A stretch of DNA of 64,000 nucleotides from Trichobilharzia regenti. Taxonomy: Eukaryota > Platyhelminthes > Trematoda > Strigeidida > Schistosomatidae. Each line of letters starts with the position of its first letter. Position 1 is the first letter of the stretch. Where the stretch lies: NCBI GenBank assembly GCA_944472135.2, contig CALYDD020000403.1:124001-188000 (forward strand), in the 5' to 3' direction. The notes below the pieces were generated by a model. It made no database searches. It had not been told where the DNA came from and was given only the letters and a program-made list of their open reading frames with translations. Both the position numbers and the translations under genes were made by a program. Positions 1-11,300 of the stretch are shown piece by piece.

Positions 1-8
1 ACTACAGT

Positions 9-64
9 TTTAGCAGAATAAAATGGTAGCGAAATAAAAGATGGTACCATTTTATTCTGCTAAA
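9..64. repeat. 20-bp perfect inverted repeat (hairpin)
   Basis: Positions 9-28 are the exact reverse complement of positions 45-64, separated by a 16-base spacer. The transcript of either strand could fold into a 20-bp stem. I do not know the element it belongs to; the window edge hides what lies to the left. Confidence 0.8.
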
Positions 65-819
65 TATATTGTTCTTGCTTTGTTCAAATTCGTGGGACCA
101 CCTTCCGGAGGAGGATAGTAGACTATAGAACAAGGCAAAGAAGTGTTGTTGAAGGCGGATGTTCAACTTGGAATTCAAGGGAATAATAACAATGATAACA
201 TACTCATAGTCTTTAGTATTATCCAATGCATAACAGGAGTTGAATAAGAATTTTGGAGTTATCCAATATGAACAATAGTTAGAATGAGTTGTTATCAGAT
301 TTCGCACATTAACGAATGCAAGTGTAATACTAGGTAAGATTCGGAAGGAAATGCAAGATCCATACATAATGAAACGCCAAAGAAACAAAGAAAAATCTTG
401 TTGACAAAAACACGGAATTTCCTACCATGGTAGTAGAAATGGCTGAATACTGATAGTGTTTCCGCGAATTGTGTTTTGGGTTAAGATGTTGCAATTCTTC
501 TCCTAAGTGTGTTGCAGAATTAATCTCCCTTAAAATTAAAGGCAATGCAAAGTTTCTTTCTTGGAACGAGTAATGTTTCGTTTCTCTGATTTTTTTGTCA
601 GTTGATATCAGCAAGTCTTGCCTTTAATTAAAGACTAATTCCAGATGGCATATTTCTAATTCTAGGGTGTCAGATTCGTTGCATCGAGAGATAAAGCAAT
701 TAAACTCAATTTCGTCTTGTTCAACAGGCACTCAACTGTAGAAACCTGTCAGTTCACAACTGTTAACTGCCCGTAACAGCTGACTGCGTTCACAGTCATT
801 TCTTACCAACGGTAAAAAT
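65..819. other. noncoding stretch, nothing recognised
   Basis: Only short frames without recognisable motifs are present. No RNA gene, promoter or repeat shared with the rest of the window was seen. Confidence 0.5.
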
Positions 820-1404
820 CTAGTCCATGTAAGTTGAACCCATGATGAGTTCCCTTCTTGTGTTGTCTGGTCCCAGTTTGGCGTTCATGTCTCCCATTAG
901 TATTTTCATGTCGCCAGCTGGAGTATTGTCCATTGTTGCCTGTAGTTGTCTGTAGAATTCTTCTTTCTTTTCGAGGTCTGTGTTGTTTGTGGGTGCATAA
1001 CATTGTATGATTGACACTTTCCTTCCTTTGGAGTTGAATCTGGCGGTCATTATCCTGGACGAAATCGCCTCCCATTGTATCAGGGCTTTCGTTGCCGTTG
1101 GTGACATCATGATAGCCACGCCCTCGGTGTGCGTGTGGTTATCTTCTGGGTGACCGGAGTAGATCACTGACTCACCTGTTGACAATTTGGTGAGTCCTCT
1201 CCCATTCCATCTGCTTTCACATATTCCTAGCACTTGTATTCCGTATCTTTTCATCTCGTTGGCGATCTGGGCAGCTTTCCCTGTCTCGTACATAGTTCGG
1301 ACGTTCCATGTTCCTACACAGACTTTTTCTTTTTGTGCAAAGAGATTCATTATGCTGAAGGTTCTGTAGCAACTTTGTTTACAGGGTGGGGTTGCTAGCC
1401 TCAC
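820..1404 (-). pseudogene. RTE-type retrotransposon endonuclease fragment (5' part only)
   Basis: The minus-strand frame encodes the N-terminal half of an apurinic-like endonuclease (exo/endo/phosphatase fold) of an RTE/SR2-like non-LTR retrotransposon, which nicks target DNA for reverse transcription. Visible motifs in order are GTWNVRTM (Asn), ICESRWNG (catalytic Glu), a long middle part, CYAPTN (Tyr) and MGDMNAKLG (Asp and Asn). The frame breaks just after RRELIMG, where the family normally continues with SDH-type motifs and then the RT; none of that follows at 803-820. It is therefore truncated at its 3' side, the opposite of ordinary LINE truncation. The first methionine is uncertain; the family-like part begins near position 1349. 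Upstream lies leader sequence resembling the tail of the nearby SINE. Confidence 0.88.
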
Positions 1405-1890
1405 GCCTGAGAAAGGAATGATTACATTAAGTTAAAGTTTAGAGAGAAGCAACTTTTTGGGTTGCTCCCCTCAAAATCAGAAAATAACGGACAAACAATG
1501 AGAACAACATCAACAAAGGAAACAGTTCACAGAAAAAAGGGCAAAAAGCGACGACAACTATACAATAAGACAACATGCAATATAGTTCAGCACAGTTAAC
1601 TAAAATGATATCTTAACCATAAACTCACTGACTTGGAGCAACTTGAACACATAAATCCAACAATATATACAATTATAGATGTGTTTATGTTTAAAAATTC
1701 CACAAATCCAAATAGTTAGTTATATGTATTATCTGTCAATAAGATTGTATTTTTTGGATTCAGTCTTCGAAAGGTTAATAATTGTGATAGTTTCCGCAAA
1801 CTCTTGGCATAAATTTTACAGAAATAAGAGTTTTTATTAATAAGCAAAATGTAGCGCAGTAGTCGGAAAGCGCGCGCAGAGTTTTCAATT
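1405..1890 (-). other. probable RTE 5' leader, then nothing recognised
   Basis: Immediately upstream of the RTE frame on the minus strand is a leader with the motif GCTAGCAACCC (at about 1388-1398) that recurs in SINE tails at about 2109-2119. Beyond about 1500 I see no feature. Confidence 0.3.
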
Positions 1891-1894
1891 TGGG

Positions 1895-2160
1895 GCTTTC
1901 TAATTACCAGATGACCTTGTAGACCATTCAGTTACAATGACGAGACTTAATGGTCCATGAACTCGAACTTCTACCAATTTGATTTATACATGATTAGGAC
2001 ACTCGCCTACCATGCACATGGTCCCGGGTTCGATCAGCGGCCGACGCACTCCTTTACCTCGCTAAGCCTGTTATAGAACTGGCAAGGAAGGAAGGTTGGG
2101 CAAGAGGCTAGCAACCCTATTCGGTAAAAATAAACACATCTGCAGGAAATTCAAGCCTCT
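1895..2160 (+). repeat. tRNA-headed SINE copy
   Basis: A tRNA-like promoter relic lies at about 1985-2045, with the B-box-like GGGTTCGATC. It is followed by a body ending GCTAGCAACCCTATTCGGTA and an A-rich tail. The piece before the head (1915-1975) resembles the minus-strand hammerhead repeat near 43.9 kb. The head resembles the one at 62.13-62.20 kb (shared CATGCACATGGT), and the tail resembles 43080-43125. Polymerase III transcription is inferred from the boxes only. Confidence 0.65.
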
Positions 2161-3743
2161 ACTTTGAAGATCAATGAGAACGTGAAGGAATAAAAAATGA
2201 TTATGACAACTTATCAATTTTCCTAATGTTATTTTTACTGGGAAATCCCATTTTATTGTGGTTGTACAGTTAAAGAAGATGAACTGGTCAAAAATAGCCT
2301 CATCGGTGAACGATTTGTTATGTTCCGTTCGCTGTTATAATAGTTCCACTTCGAGAATAATTCTTTGGAATTTTCCCGGTAGTAAGATTTTCATTTGCTA
2401 CTTCAACTACTTATGAGTAAGTGTGAGAGAATAAGAAAAGTAATTCGCATTCTTAAGTCATTGAGATGTTGGCTACAAATAATATCTACAGGTAATTTGT
2501 GGAATAATATAAATCTTCTTGAGTACTTTGGTTCATTTATAAAATGAAAGAAAATGTTGTGTAATTTGATATGTTTATGAGCAACAATTTCGGTCTGGAA
2601 ACGTTTTCAGTTAATATAACTGCGCAACACTGTGTGACTTATCAAAATAAAATCTTATCCATAATGGAGTTATACTCTACCACAATGCCCAATTTTTATA
2701 CTTATATCAACAATAATACTACGTCTTACCATATACTTTGGATTATTACTTCACATGTGAATCATTTACGAAGTGGAAATATGTTTGTCCTACACACTCT
2801 GAAAATTTCCGTATCACATGATTACATATTGTCTGAAGTACAGCTTCATTATTATTATTATTTCCTCTTTCTATTTCTATTATCATAACTTCAACAAATC
2901 ACGTCGTATTTGGTAGTGATCTTCATTTGTGACATTTTCTATCAGATTTCAGGAGATATATGAATTTGAGTATAGGTGAGTTGGTTCACCAACTGGATGA
3001 AGAGAGTAAACAGTACAATAAAGCTGCAGAACACAGTCTTAGATTTCCCAAATTGTCTTCATTTAGTTTGTCCATCCTGTGGAAATCCACAGCATAGTCT
3101 ATCCTAAGTTTTGACAAAATGCATCTTCCGTTTGATATCTTGAACTGTAAATTCAGACGATTTAACCGATACTTAGTTACTGGGCGCGGATTACCTGCAG
3201 AGCTAGTTGGCGTACAACTTTCATTAGTGAATGTAAATGAGCTTTTAAGATTTTGTCTATCCCCTACTAACATACAAGAAAAAAGATGATAGTTTACAAT
3301 TGCAGATAAGAGACATTTATTCACATTTGCAGGCTATATTTCGAATATGATTTTCGTAGATTCATATCTACGCTCGGATCTGAATCGCCTTATTAGTCAA
3401 AGATAATCGACAACCGGTTCGTATACCAACAAAATGCGTGAATGCATCGCCTCAATGAAAATAACTTCGCAAATTATTTTATCACTATGAGTTTACACAC
3501 CCCTACATACTAGCAATCAATGTGATCAAATCAACATGAATCGCTCGTTTTCTCTACTGAATCTTCAGTTATGTTGTGACTACAATTATCACACAGCAGC
3601 AACTTTAAATATAATTTACATTGTTATGAAACACCTGTCAGCAATACAACAGCATGGAGTAGTTTGTCTGTGTGTGATTTCCAAAACTAACACCAATGTA
3701 CAAGCCAATAAAGAATATTGGCTTATGTAGTAACTATGGGGTG
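2161..3743. other. noncoding stretch, nothing recognised
   Basis: AT-rich sequence with a short ATT microsatellite near 2848-2860. Frames up to about 112 codons show no family motif and are probably chance. Confidence 0.5.
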
Positions 3744-3840
3744 TCAAAATAAATAGTCGTGTTAGGCTGAAATCGAATAGAAAATATTGTAAAACGGGAG
3801 ACAATAGTGGTGCTTAATCATAATAGATTTGTGGAGTGTG
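3744..3840 (-). repeat. inverted copy of the PLE 3' flank
   Basis: The reverse complement of this stretch matches 6633-6747 closely, for example ACGACTATTTATTTTGA and ATTTCAGCCTA. The left copy lacks about 15 bases present on the right. It directly precedes the first PLE-like coding sequence. Confidence 0.85.
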
Positions 3841-4229
3841 GTTTTTGGAAATCTTATTTCTCTCATGAGCACCCTATTGTGTTAAAGGAACTAAATGATT
3901 TTCTGAGGTTCAATGTGCGGCTCTCCAAATCAAGAATATGTATCGAATTTATAAAGGATCGTGTCCAGAAAAATCGATATCCTAAACTCTATTGAAAATC
4001 ATTATGTAGAAACAGAATACCACAAAGTAAAATGACTTTAAAACGACATGCACTTAATCAGATCGAATCAATACAGTCTGACATTAAACAATTGGAATTA
4101 AATATATCACAAAGGAATTATTCACATCTCGACCTTCCAGAGGATATGAGACTACAATTTATGCAATATGTCGACGAAATCGTCGAATCTATTTCCTCGA
4201 AAAAATGAACACAACTGATAAAAGGCTTC

Positions 4230-5500
4230 GGAAGCCCGTACTCCTGAATGTAGATTTCCTGCTAATCCAGAAAGGTAAGTCCATAACTTTTCTAGTGTGA
4301 CTCTTGACAAACTGCAACTTGAAGCGTTATCTTTAGGACCTAAGTTTTGATATACTCGTACGGAGATTAGTCAGATTGACACTTATGTACAATACAAGAA
4401 CATATATATATAAATATAAACAAACAGGGAACTTGGTCGCCTCTTAAGATGAGGACCTAGAAATATTCAAATCAACCCTGGTATACTTTTGCTATCAGTA
4501 CAGACAGAAAAAAAGAATAAGCCCCATAGTATACTCACAAAACAGCATCGAGAAGCTGTCAAAAGACTAAGACAAAACGAAAACATAGCTATAACCCGAC
4601 CGGATAAGGGACCAAGGATAGTAATTATGGATAGGCAGGACTACATCAATAAGATGAACTCCACACTAGCTGACGGCAGCAAGTTTCAGAAACTGAAAGC
4701 AATGAAAGATCATACGGCGAAAATAGAGAAAGAAATAACAAACTTATTAAAGAAATTGAAGGGTAAAGGGTATTTATCACCAAAAACATTCGAAAATATA
4801 AAACCCACAGGGAGCATCATCTTACGCATGCATGGTCTACCGAAAGTGCGTAAATCAGAAATGCTCCTACGCCCCATACTAGACATGACCCTTTCACCCT
4901 ATCACGAGACAATAAAGTGGCTGGTACAGCTACTTAAACCATTGCATGACGAGTTAGTAAAGCACCGCGTCAAGGATACCTTTCAATTTGTTGATAAGAT
5001 CAAAAACGTGAACGTGACTGGCAAATGCATGGAATCACTTGATGTTTCATCTCTATTCACTAATGTGCCTCGAGTGGAAACCATCGATTATATCTTCGAA
5101 CAGATTATAGAAAAGAAGTTGTGCACTGACATTCCTTTTAGTAATCCAAAACAAACGTTTGTTAACTATACATCAAATGTCCAATTCTTGTTTATTTATG
5201 AAATGTACGGACAGGTTGATGGGATAGCTATTAGATCCCCCACAGAGACCTATTTTCGCGAATATATTTCTAGCGAAACTAGAAAATAGTCCGGCGAAAG
5301 ATGAAATAGCAAAAATGGAAATGTATTGTCGTTACATGGATGACATTTTGTAGTGTACGAAGAAGGGTTAAATAGTGATTTGATTTTGAACAACTTCAGT
5401 AATCCTCACCCAGCGGTCCATTGCACCAACGAAGAAGCAATGCAGCGAATCTCTACACTTCCTTGACATCCTGCTAACGAGAAGAGAGAATGGTTCCGTC
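4230..5500 (+). pseudogene. Penelope-like reverse transcriptase (PLE 1)
   Basis: This encodes the RT of a Penelope-like element, which copies element RNA into DNA in the nucleus. A conserved N-terminal stretch FSSVTLDKLQLEALSLGPKF lies at about 4288-4350. The longest open part is 4489-5289, with ITRPDKG (about 4594-4615), LRPILD, the motif A region SLDVSSLFTNVP (to 5070) and motif B GQVDGIAIRSP (about 5208-5240, normally GIAMGSP). In a shifted frame the motif C box RYMDDIL (YMDD at 5333-5344) follows, then HFLDILLTRRENGSVKRTIF. The frame is broken between motifs B and C, a stop follows motif C, and motif B is altered, so the enzyme is dead. No methionine start can be assigned; the open frame merely begins after a stop. 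Confidence 0.9.
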
Positions 5501-5599
5501 AAAAGAACCATATTTAGAAAGCCAGAGACCAAAGCTCAGCATGCACACTTCCTTAGCTTCGTATCGATGATGAAATACAAACGAAATTAGGTCAGGTGC

Positions 5600-6265
5600 T
5601 AAGCATTTAGGTCGAGGTCCATTTGTTCCGAAGACTGTGTAGAGAAAGAACTCCAGGTCATCCGAGACATTCTAAGCTAGAATGGATATCCAGAGAAGCT
5701 CACTAAAGCCAACATAGGTTATAATAGTCGTAAACATGAAGTCGCAATGGTGGGGAAAAAGCCTCTGTTTTTACGTCTCCAATTCATGGGAGATACTCCT
5801 GCAGAGATTCTATCACAACGTTTAATCAGGGCGATCAAGAAAACTTTCTACTCTGCAGGTCTGCGTCTATCCTTCAGTAGCCGTCCAATGTTCACCCAGC
5901 AACTCAAAGATGTCTTACCTAACCTTAGCTCTTCTTCATGCATATACTGTTCCTGTAGTTCAAGTTACATAAGGCACACGATTAGGCAGGTTCGTCTACG
6001 GGTTCGAGAACACTTATCAGCTTGGTTCAGCAGGGGGGAAATTAAGTGAATAAAAAGTTCAATCCTGTCACACCTGGTCGATACTGGACATTGCATCGAT
6101 GTCAACACAGCTTTCAGGGTTATATACCGAATTCCGACGTCGTTATCACGTACAGTTCGCTTACGTATCCTACACATAGTTGAAGTTGTTGCAATAAGAT
6201 CGACTAACCTGGAACTTTGTATCCACAAAAACACGTCCAGACGCTGTTCCTACCGTGGCCAACCT
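5600..6265 (+). pseudogene. GIY-YIG endonuclease domain of PLE 1
   Basis: This is the C-terminal half of the same element. After the linker (VEKELQVIRDIL, NGYPEKLTKANIGYNSR) comes KKPLFLRLQFMGD, then the GIY-YIG nuclease, which nicks DNA to prime reverse transcription. The core reads CIYCSCSSSYIRHT, where the usual YIG is YIR and three residues are missing compared with the copy at 63.5 kb. Then come RLRVREHLSAWF and, past a stop at about 6048, SSILSHLVDTGHC and FRVIYRIPTSLSRTVRLRIL. With one more frameshift the end VQTLFLPWP matches the end of the intact copy (VQSLLLPWP). Stops and frameshifts make it a pseudogene. Confidence 0.9.
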
Positions 6266-6747
6266 TGGATTGAAGATTATTCTTCTCACCAAGAGTGCTC
6301 CTTCCCCTTAACCCTCTTGGTTTTTTGTTGTCTTTTTTACTTTGCTTATTGTTACAAATATTATATTTATTTTTATTATTCGTCATAATTTATGCCCTTT
6401 ATGCAAACACTCCCTCAATACTATCGAATTTTTCATTTATACGGACTTATTATTAGTGATACTATCCGTTTTCTCAATATATGCCTCCACCTGTTTCGTT
6501 TAACATATTCGTTACTTCATTATGAACCTCTCATTGCAGTCCTACTGCCTTTTGTTTAAGACAGACCACTTTGTACTAGCCACTCACCTGACACCTTTTA
6601 TAACCTTGATATAACTTGTCAGTTTTCCTACCCCACACTCTACAAATCTATTATGATTAATCACCATCATTGTCTCCTGTTTTACAATATTTTCCAATCG
6701 ATTTCAGCCTATCACGTTTATCACACAAATACGACTATTTATTTTGA
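6266..6747 (+). repeat. 3' untranslated flank of PLE 1
   Basis: AT-rich sequence directly after the endonuclease frame. Its distal part (6633-6747) is the partner of the inverted copy at 3744-3840, which marks it as element sequence. Confidence 0.6.
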
Positions 6748-7311
6748 TAACTCGTAACTAATTTGTTATTAAAAATGTACCCATTGCATAACTGGCCTTT
6801 ACTGTAACGACCACAGATATTATATTTTATAATTGTAAGAACCTGAAGAGAAATTATTGAAAAGAATATTCTTCGTCCAGATTAACCTTTAATTCATAAT
6901 ATGGGAATATTTCACACTAACGAATCTTTTGTAGTAGCGGCCAAAGTAAACAAATTATTCGACGTAAAGCAAAGGAACTGAACAGTTGCAGATTCAGAAA
7001 CATCCCAAACATGCATTCATGCTGAAGTCGCCTTTCAATGAATGTTCAACAGATTCAAGTACTAAGCTGTATGCATTGCATAGAAGGAGCACTGTTCACC
7101 ATTATCCTCACCAGGACATCATGTTAATGACAGCATTCTGAAAGCAGACAAAGAATTCATCTGAGTGAAAATATTTTCTGTAATGACCACAAGGGCGAAT
7201 AAGTGGAAAATAATACAGAGTAAAATGGCCAGTTTTGTGAGGTAGAGGCAAAATAGTGCGAGCATTAAGTATTTCTAAAATCAAACATTTCAAACCGTTT
7301 TATTATCAATA
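6748..7311. other. noncoding stretch, nothing recognised
   Basis: AT-rich, with no long frame and no repeat partner noticed in the window. Confidence 0.4.
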
Positions 7312-8089
7312 AAAGTTTCATAAATTTGTACAGTTTCAGATATCTGAAGTTTAAACTTAAGCGAAGATACTAAAAAAGCCTTTGATACAAACACTGAAGG
7401 TTTTACAAATCGATCATGATCACACAGAAGAAATTCACATTCTTATATCTCAAGAAAAATCATTGTTTTATTCGTCTTCTTTTCGAGAGATTTTTCTACT
7501 GAGAATATAAAACATCGATTTGAGAATAGAATATAAACATTCTGTACTCTGTAAGAACTCCTTTTATTCTTTATAAAATTGTTCAATATATCACCGACTG
7601 TGCTGTATCAAGTAAAAATACTCTCGTAGAATGTAAAATCTACTTTTAATTTTGCTAGCATTGTGTTGTTGATTCTCCATTCTAGAATTCATTCACAGTT
7701 AGAAATTGTAAGCGAGATAAGCTAGCAAATATGCTAGCAAATTGAAAAGTAGATTTTACATTCTACGAGAGTATTCTTACTTGATACAGCACAGTCGGTG
7801 ATAAATTGAACAATTTTATAAAGAATAAAAGTTGTTCTAGCCGAATTACATTATGTTTATATTCTATTCTCAAATCGATGTCTCACATTCTCAATAGAAG
7901 CGCATGAATCTCTCGAGAAAAAGGCTAATAAAAAATGATTTTTCGTAAGATATAAGAATGATGAATTTTTTCTGTGTGATCATGATCGATTTGTAAAACC
8001 TTCAGTGTTTGTATCAAAGGCTTTTTTTAGTATCTTCGCTTAAGTTTACACTTCAGATATCTGAAACTGTACAAATGTATGAAATTTTT
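7312..8089. repeat. long palindrome (arms about 350 bp)
   Basis: The left arm (about 7312-7660) and right arm (about 7732-8089) are imperfect reverse complements, separated by a 71-bp spacer. Shared blocks include CAGATATCTGAA, ACACTGAAGGTTTTAC paired with GTAAAACCTTCAGTGT, GATCATGATC, and ACCGACTGTGCTGTATCAAG paired with CTTGATACAGCACAGTCGGT. The arms differ by scattered substitutions and small indels, so it is not fresh. It encodes nothing recognisable and may be a fold-back or MITE-like element; I could not see a clear target-site duplication. Confidence 0.92.
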
Positions 8090-8234
8090 GTCCATAGTTT
8101 ATGCTTCTTACAGTAAATACCTTTTTTTTATTAAAAGCATACATAGATGCAGTAAATATTTTTCCATGTACAGTTGTAACAATCGTTTAAAATTTTTTTA
8201 TTTGTCGTCACGAAGTTGATCGTTTCAGACTTAG

Positions 8235-8244
8235 TATATATATA
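8235..8244 (+). promoter_or_regulatory. TATA box of the candidate secreted-protein gene
   Basis: TATATATATA lies 54 bases before the ATG at 8299. With the usual 25-30 base spacing, transcription would start at about 8265-8275, giving a very short 5' leader. In an AT-rich genome such boxes also occur by chance; its position before the signal-peptide exon is what makes it notable. Confidence 0.45.
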
Positions 8245-8298
8245 GTCAAAGAAGTACATAACGCTCACTTTATTCACCTCGATTTTACAGTACTAGCA

Positions 8299-8359
8299 AT
8301 GTTACTCTGTCTTATTTTCTGTCTAATAGTCCTTGTGGTCAACACTCAAAGTACTTCAA
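8299..8359 (+). CDS. candidate first coding exon: signal peptide of a secreted, micro-exon-gene-like protein (partial)
   Basis: The frame starts at an ATG with G at -3 and reads MLLCLIFCLIVLVVNTQSTS, a textbook signal peptide: one uncharged hydrophobic core, then a polar, cleavable end. It stops exactly at a consensus donor GTAAGT (8360-8365), leaving the exon in phase 1. A TATA box lies 54 bases upstream. Schistosome micro-exon genes typically begin with such a short exon and continue with many symmetric exons of 6-36 bases, which are nearly impossible to find by eye; one candidate of 21 bases is at 18999-19019. The family link is inference; the peptide was not recognised. Alternatives are a remnant exon or a chance hydrophobic frame. 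Confidence 0.45.
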
Positions 8360-11300
8360 GTAAGTTTTGATGCTTTTCAATTTAACTTTTAATTGAATGT
8401 CTATCCGAAATTGTTAAATGTAGGCTTAATTCAGGTTGTAATTACAAAATGTTATCCCGAATTCCTGGAGAAGTACCTTGCCAGAGATTTACACATACCT
8501 GTTTTTACTTAGTGTTGATCTTCATGTAATGAGGCACAAGAGTTTCATGATTGACGGAGCAGTGTGCTGGTGGAATAACTTCAAAGAGTGTTTGGAGATT
8601 GAATGTCTTCTGAAATATCCTGTTTTCAGTGGGAGCTGTGCCACAAGTCATAACAAGATTTCATTTTCATGGAAGACATGAAATGGAAAATAATAAGGCA
8701 ATACATTCAGTGCATGTGTTATGACATGATTGACATGAGGGAAGTATATCAACAGTAAATCAGTTTGTCTGTTCGCCATTACTTTCACGGATTCACAGAG
8801 TGAATGCGAAACAATTTTTTTGTGATGTCTGTTAGTCACCAACAAGTTAATTTGAGGTTGAATAGTAAGATTTTTCTGCTTCAAGACATCGTAGATACGA
8901 TGTTTCATTGAGTGTTTTAATTCTTGTTGGTGTATCTGCACTGAATGTGCCAGTATTAGTTGATTTCTTGTTTGCTATTTCAGTTGGATTTCAGTAGCAA
9001 GCATGCATATATTGAATGTGACAGAACGCTTGTCCCAGTTTCCACTGTTTGCAATATCCTAAACGACTTAATCACGTATTGATTTGGAAATAAAATACTC
9101 TCTTTATAATCGATAACATTTTTGTATGTACGCATTCGGAGCACAGACTTTCATCAGGTCTCTGCATAGTGAGGAGGCCAAAGAGAGGCTTTATTTGACT
9201 GATTGATGTGCTTCCAGTTCTCATCATTGACTGTCGATACCATTCCGCACCACTTTCCTTCATTTGTGAATACCGGCCACAAACAGTGGTTCACATGAGG
9301 AGCTGTATTAACATGTTATTATTTCTAAAAACAGGTTGCATAAATAGCCTGGATGGTTTTTCATATACATAATTATTACCGACGCTCTCTTGACATAATT
9401 CATTTGCGACATCTAGTACGATATCCTGCAGTCCTACCATTGTCTTTTCAATAACTCCACAGAAGACAATTAATTTTATTTCAGATGAACTGTAGTTTAT
9501 GTGTACCAAAAGGCATCCCTCAAACCTGTCGAATACAGTAACAAAAAATCAGTCTGTTTTTCGACACCATGTTTAAGAATGCATTGAGTTGATTGTTACA
9601 AATAATTTGTATTCATTTTTCAACGAGAAATGAAAACTAATGTAATTTAAACTACTGGTGAATGACATCACCAAAGCTTTAGTTATTATTGGCCGATTGA
9701 TTGTCTCTGCACCTAAGAGACACAACCTTCAAAATATTTTGCGCAGTGGTCTCCTGAATGTGAAGGCTGTTACGAATATGGATCTTCTGATACCTGTATT
9801 TTCTGTCAATTATAATTCAGCCACTTTCAGTCACTTATGTGAATAATAAACATTGATTGATAAACATTATATTGCAATCCAGATTGGCGTATTGTGATGA
9901 CAAAATCGACAGTCTGAATGACAAGAATATTTTCTGCCTGATCGTCCATAAAGGAAACATGGTCATGCCGAATCAACAAAATAATCCTAAACCTCATTGC
10001 TGTGTGCCATTTCGAAGAACACAATCTAATGATCATCGATGCTATTCGAACATGACTGAGATTGTTTTAAATAAAACCTGCATTTTGAATCAGCTTTTTA
10101 TCATTTCTAAAACTTATAAGGTTGGTTTGCTGAGTATTTGCGATGTAAATATTTTCGGGTCTAGGGCCAACTCAGTTAAGAGCTGTGGATTGCACTGCAA
10201 TATCCCTTAAACAAATTCCACTTTGATTGGTCAATATCTTTTTAGTAACACTCAGAGCAGACTAGGCAATCACTTCTTAGGATATGTAGCCTCAAGAATG
10301 TGTCACACCAGACGATATTGTATCATCTGTTGAAGGAAACTGTTATATGGAAGCCGTATAGGAATTTCACTGCTCCTGATAAAAGTCATTGATAACACAT
10401 ATCTCCAGTAATATGTTGCTGCAGTTTACTAGTGCAAATTATTTATTCATTCCAACAATGTTTATGTCTCCTGACTAATGCATCTAAGTCTACATTAACT
10501 GAGATTTCGAATGCCTGCAACAGTCAACAGCTTGTTCCACGTTTAATGACAGTTATCTTTTGTATTGAGCACTGTAGCAGGCTGACTTATGGCATCTGTT
10601 TTATAATCTGCTGCTGGACATCGTTTAAATATCTATTTGTTGCGAAGACTGGAAATTTATTCAAATAGTATACCCTGACCATATTATATCCCTGTGAATC
10701 ATTTCGAAAAAATAACCTTTGACGAGTATAATTTAGAAACCATTTACTCAAAAGAAGTCTCACGAAGGCACTATACGGAGGACAGTGCAAAAATATATCC
10801 ATCCTTATCTGTCACTGTAGTTTCCACCTTTTCTCTACAAGCAATAATGAGCTCAGTATCTAGAAACTTAGTTTCTGAACTGAACTGTGAACACTATTTA
10901 CCCTTACAGGTTTTGGGGAAAGCTTTTGACGTAATAATATGTTACACTTTGTTGGGTGAAACCATCTCAAATCCTTGAAAAACCAAGTTAAATATCTACA
11001 AGTACTAACCATTTAGGCTAGCGCTTTCTAAACTCATTCAGTGTTTTGACTTCATTTGCTTTCATTTCTAAGCGAGAAAATATGTACACCAACTCTTAGT
11101 GTTCACTGTACCAGGGTGATACCACATTTACTAATAACAAATTCCTTGACACATTCTGCCGATCTAAACAATGATGTCGATTGCAATCCGCTGAATTATA
11201 TGTCTGATAAGTTGCATACTTTTCTTGTGTTTGTCTGTACATCTTACTTAATTGCTTGGGAGCATTCTGAATCCGGATTTTAAGTTTTTCAAATTTTTGA

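Larger units (their letters stand above)
3744..6747 (+). mobile_element. Penelope-like retroelement 1 (near full length, decayed)
   Basis: This unit holds an N-terminal region, an RT, a linker, a GIY-YIG endonuclease and a 3' flank on the plus strand. A copy of about 100 bp of its own 3' flank (6633-6747) sits inverted at 3744-3840 in front of the coding part. Penelope-like elements are known for partial tandem or inverted terminal arrangements, so these outer limits are a reasonable estimate. Several in-frame stops and frameshifts show it is inactive. Confidence 0.8.

Noticed and set aside
1985..2050. Functional tRNA gene near 2.0 kb
   Set aside because: Only the B-box half is tRNA-like and the same head occurs in dispersed SINE copies.
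8948..9000. Second exon after the pyrimidine tract ending at about 8983
   Set aside because: Joined in phase to the exon at 8299 it stops after four codons, and no donor follows.
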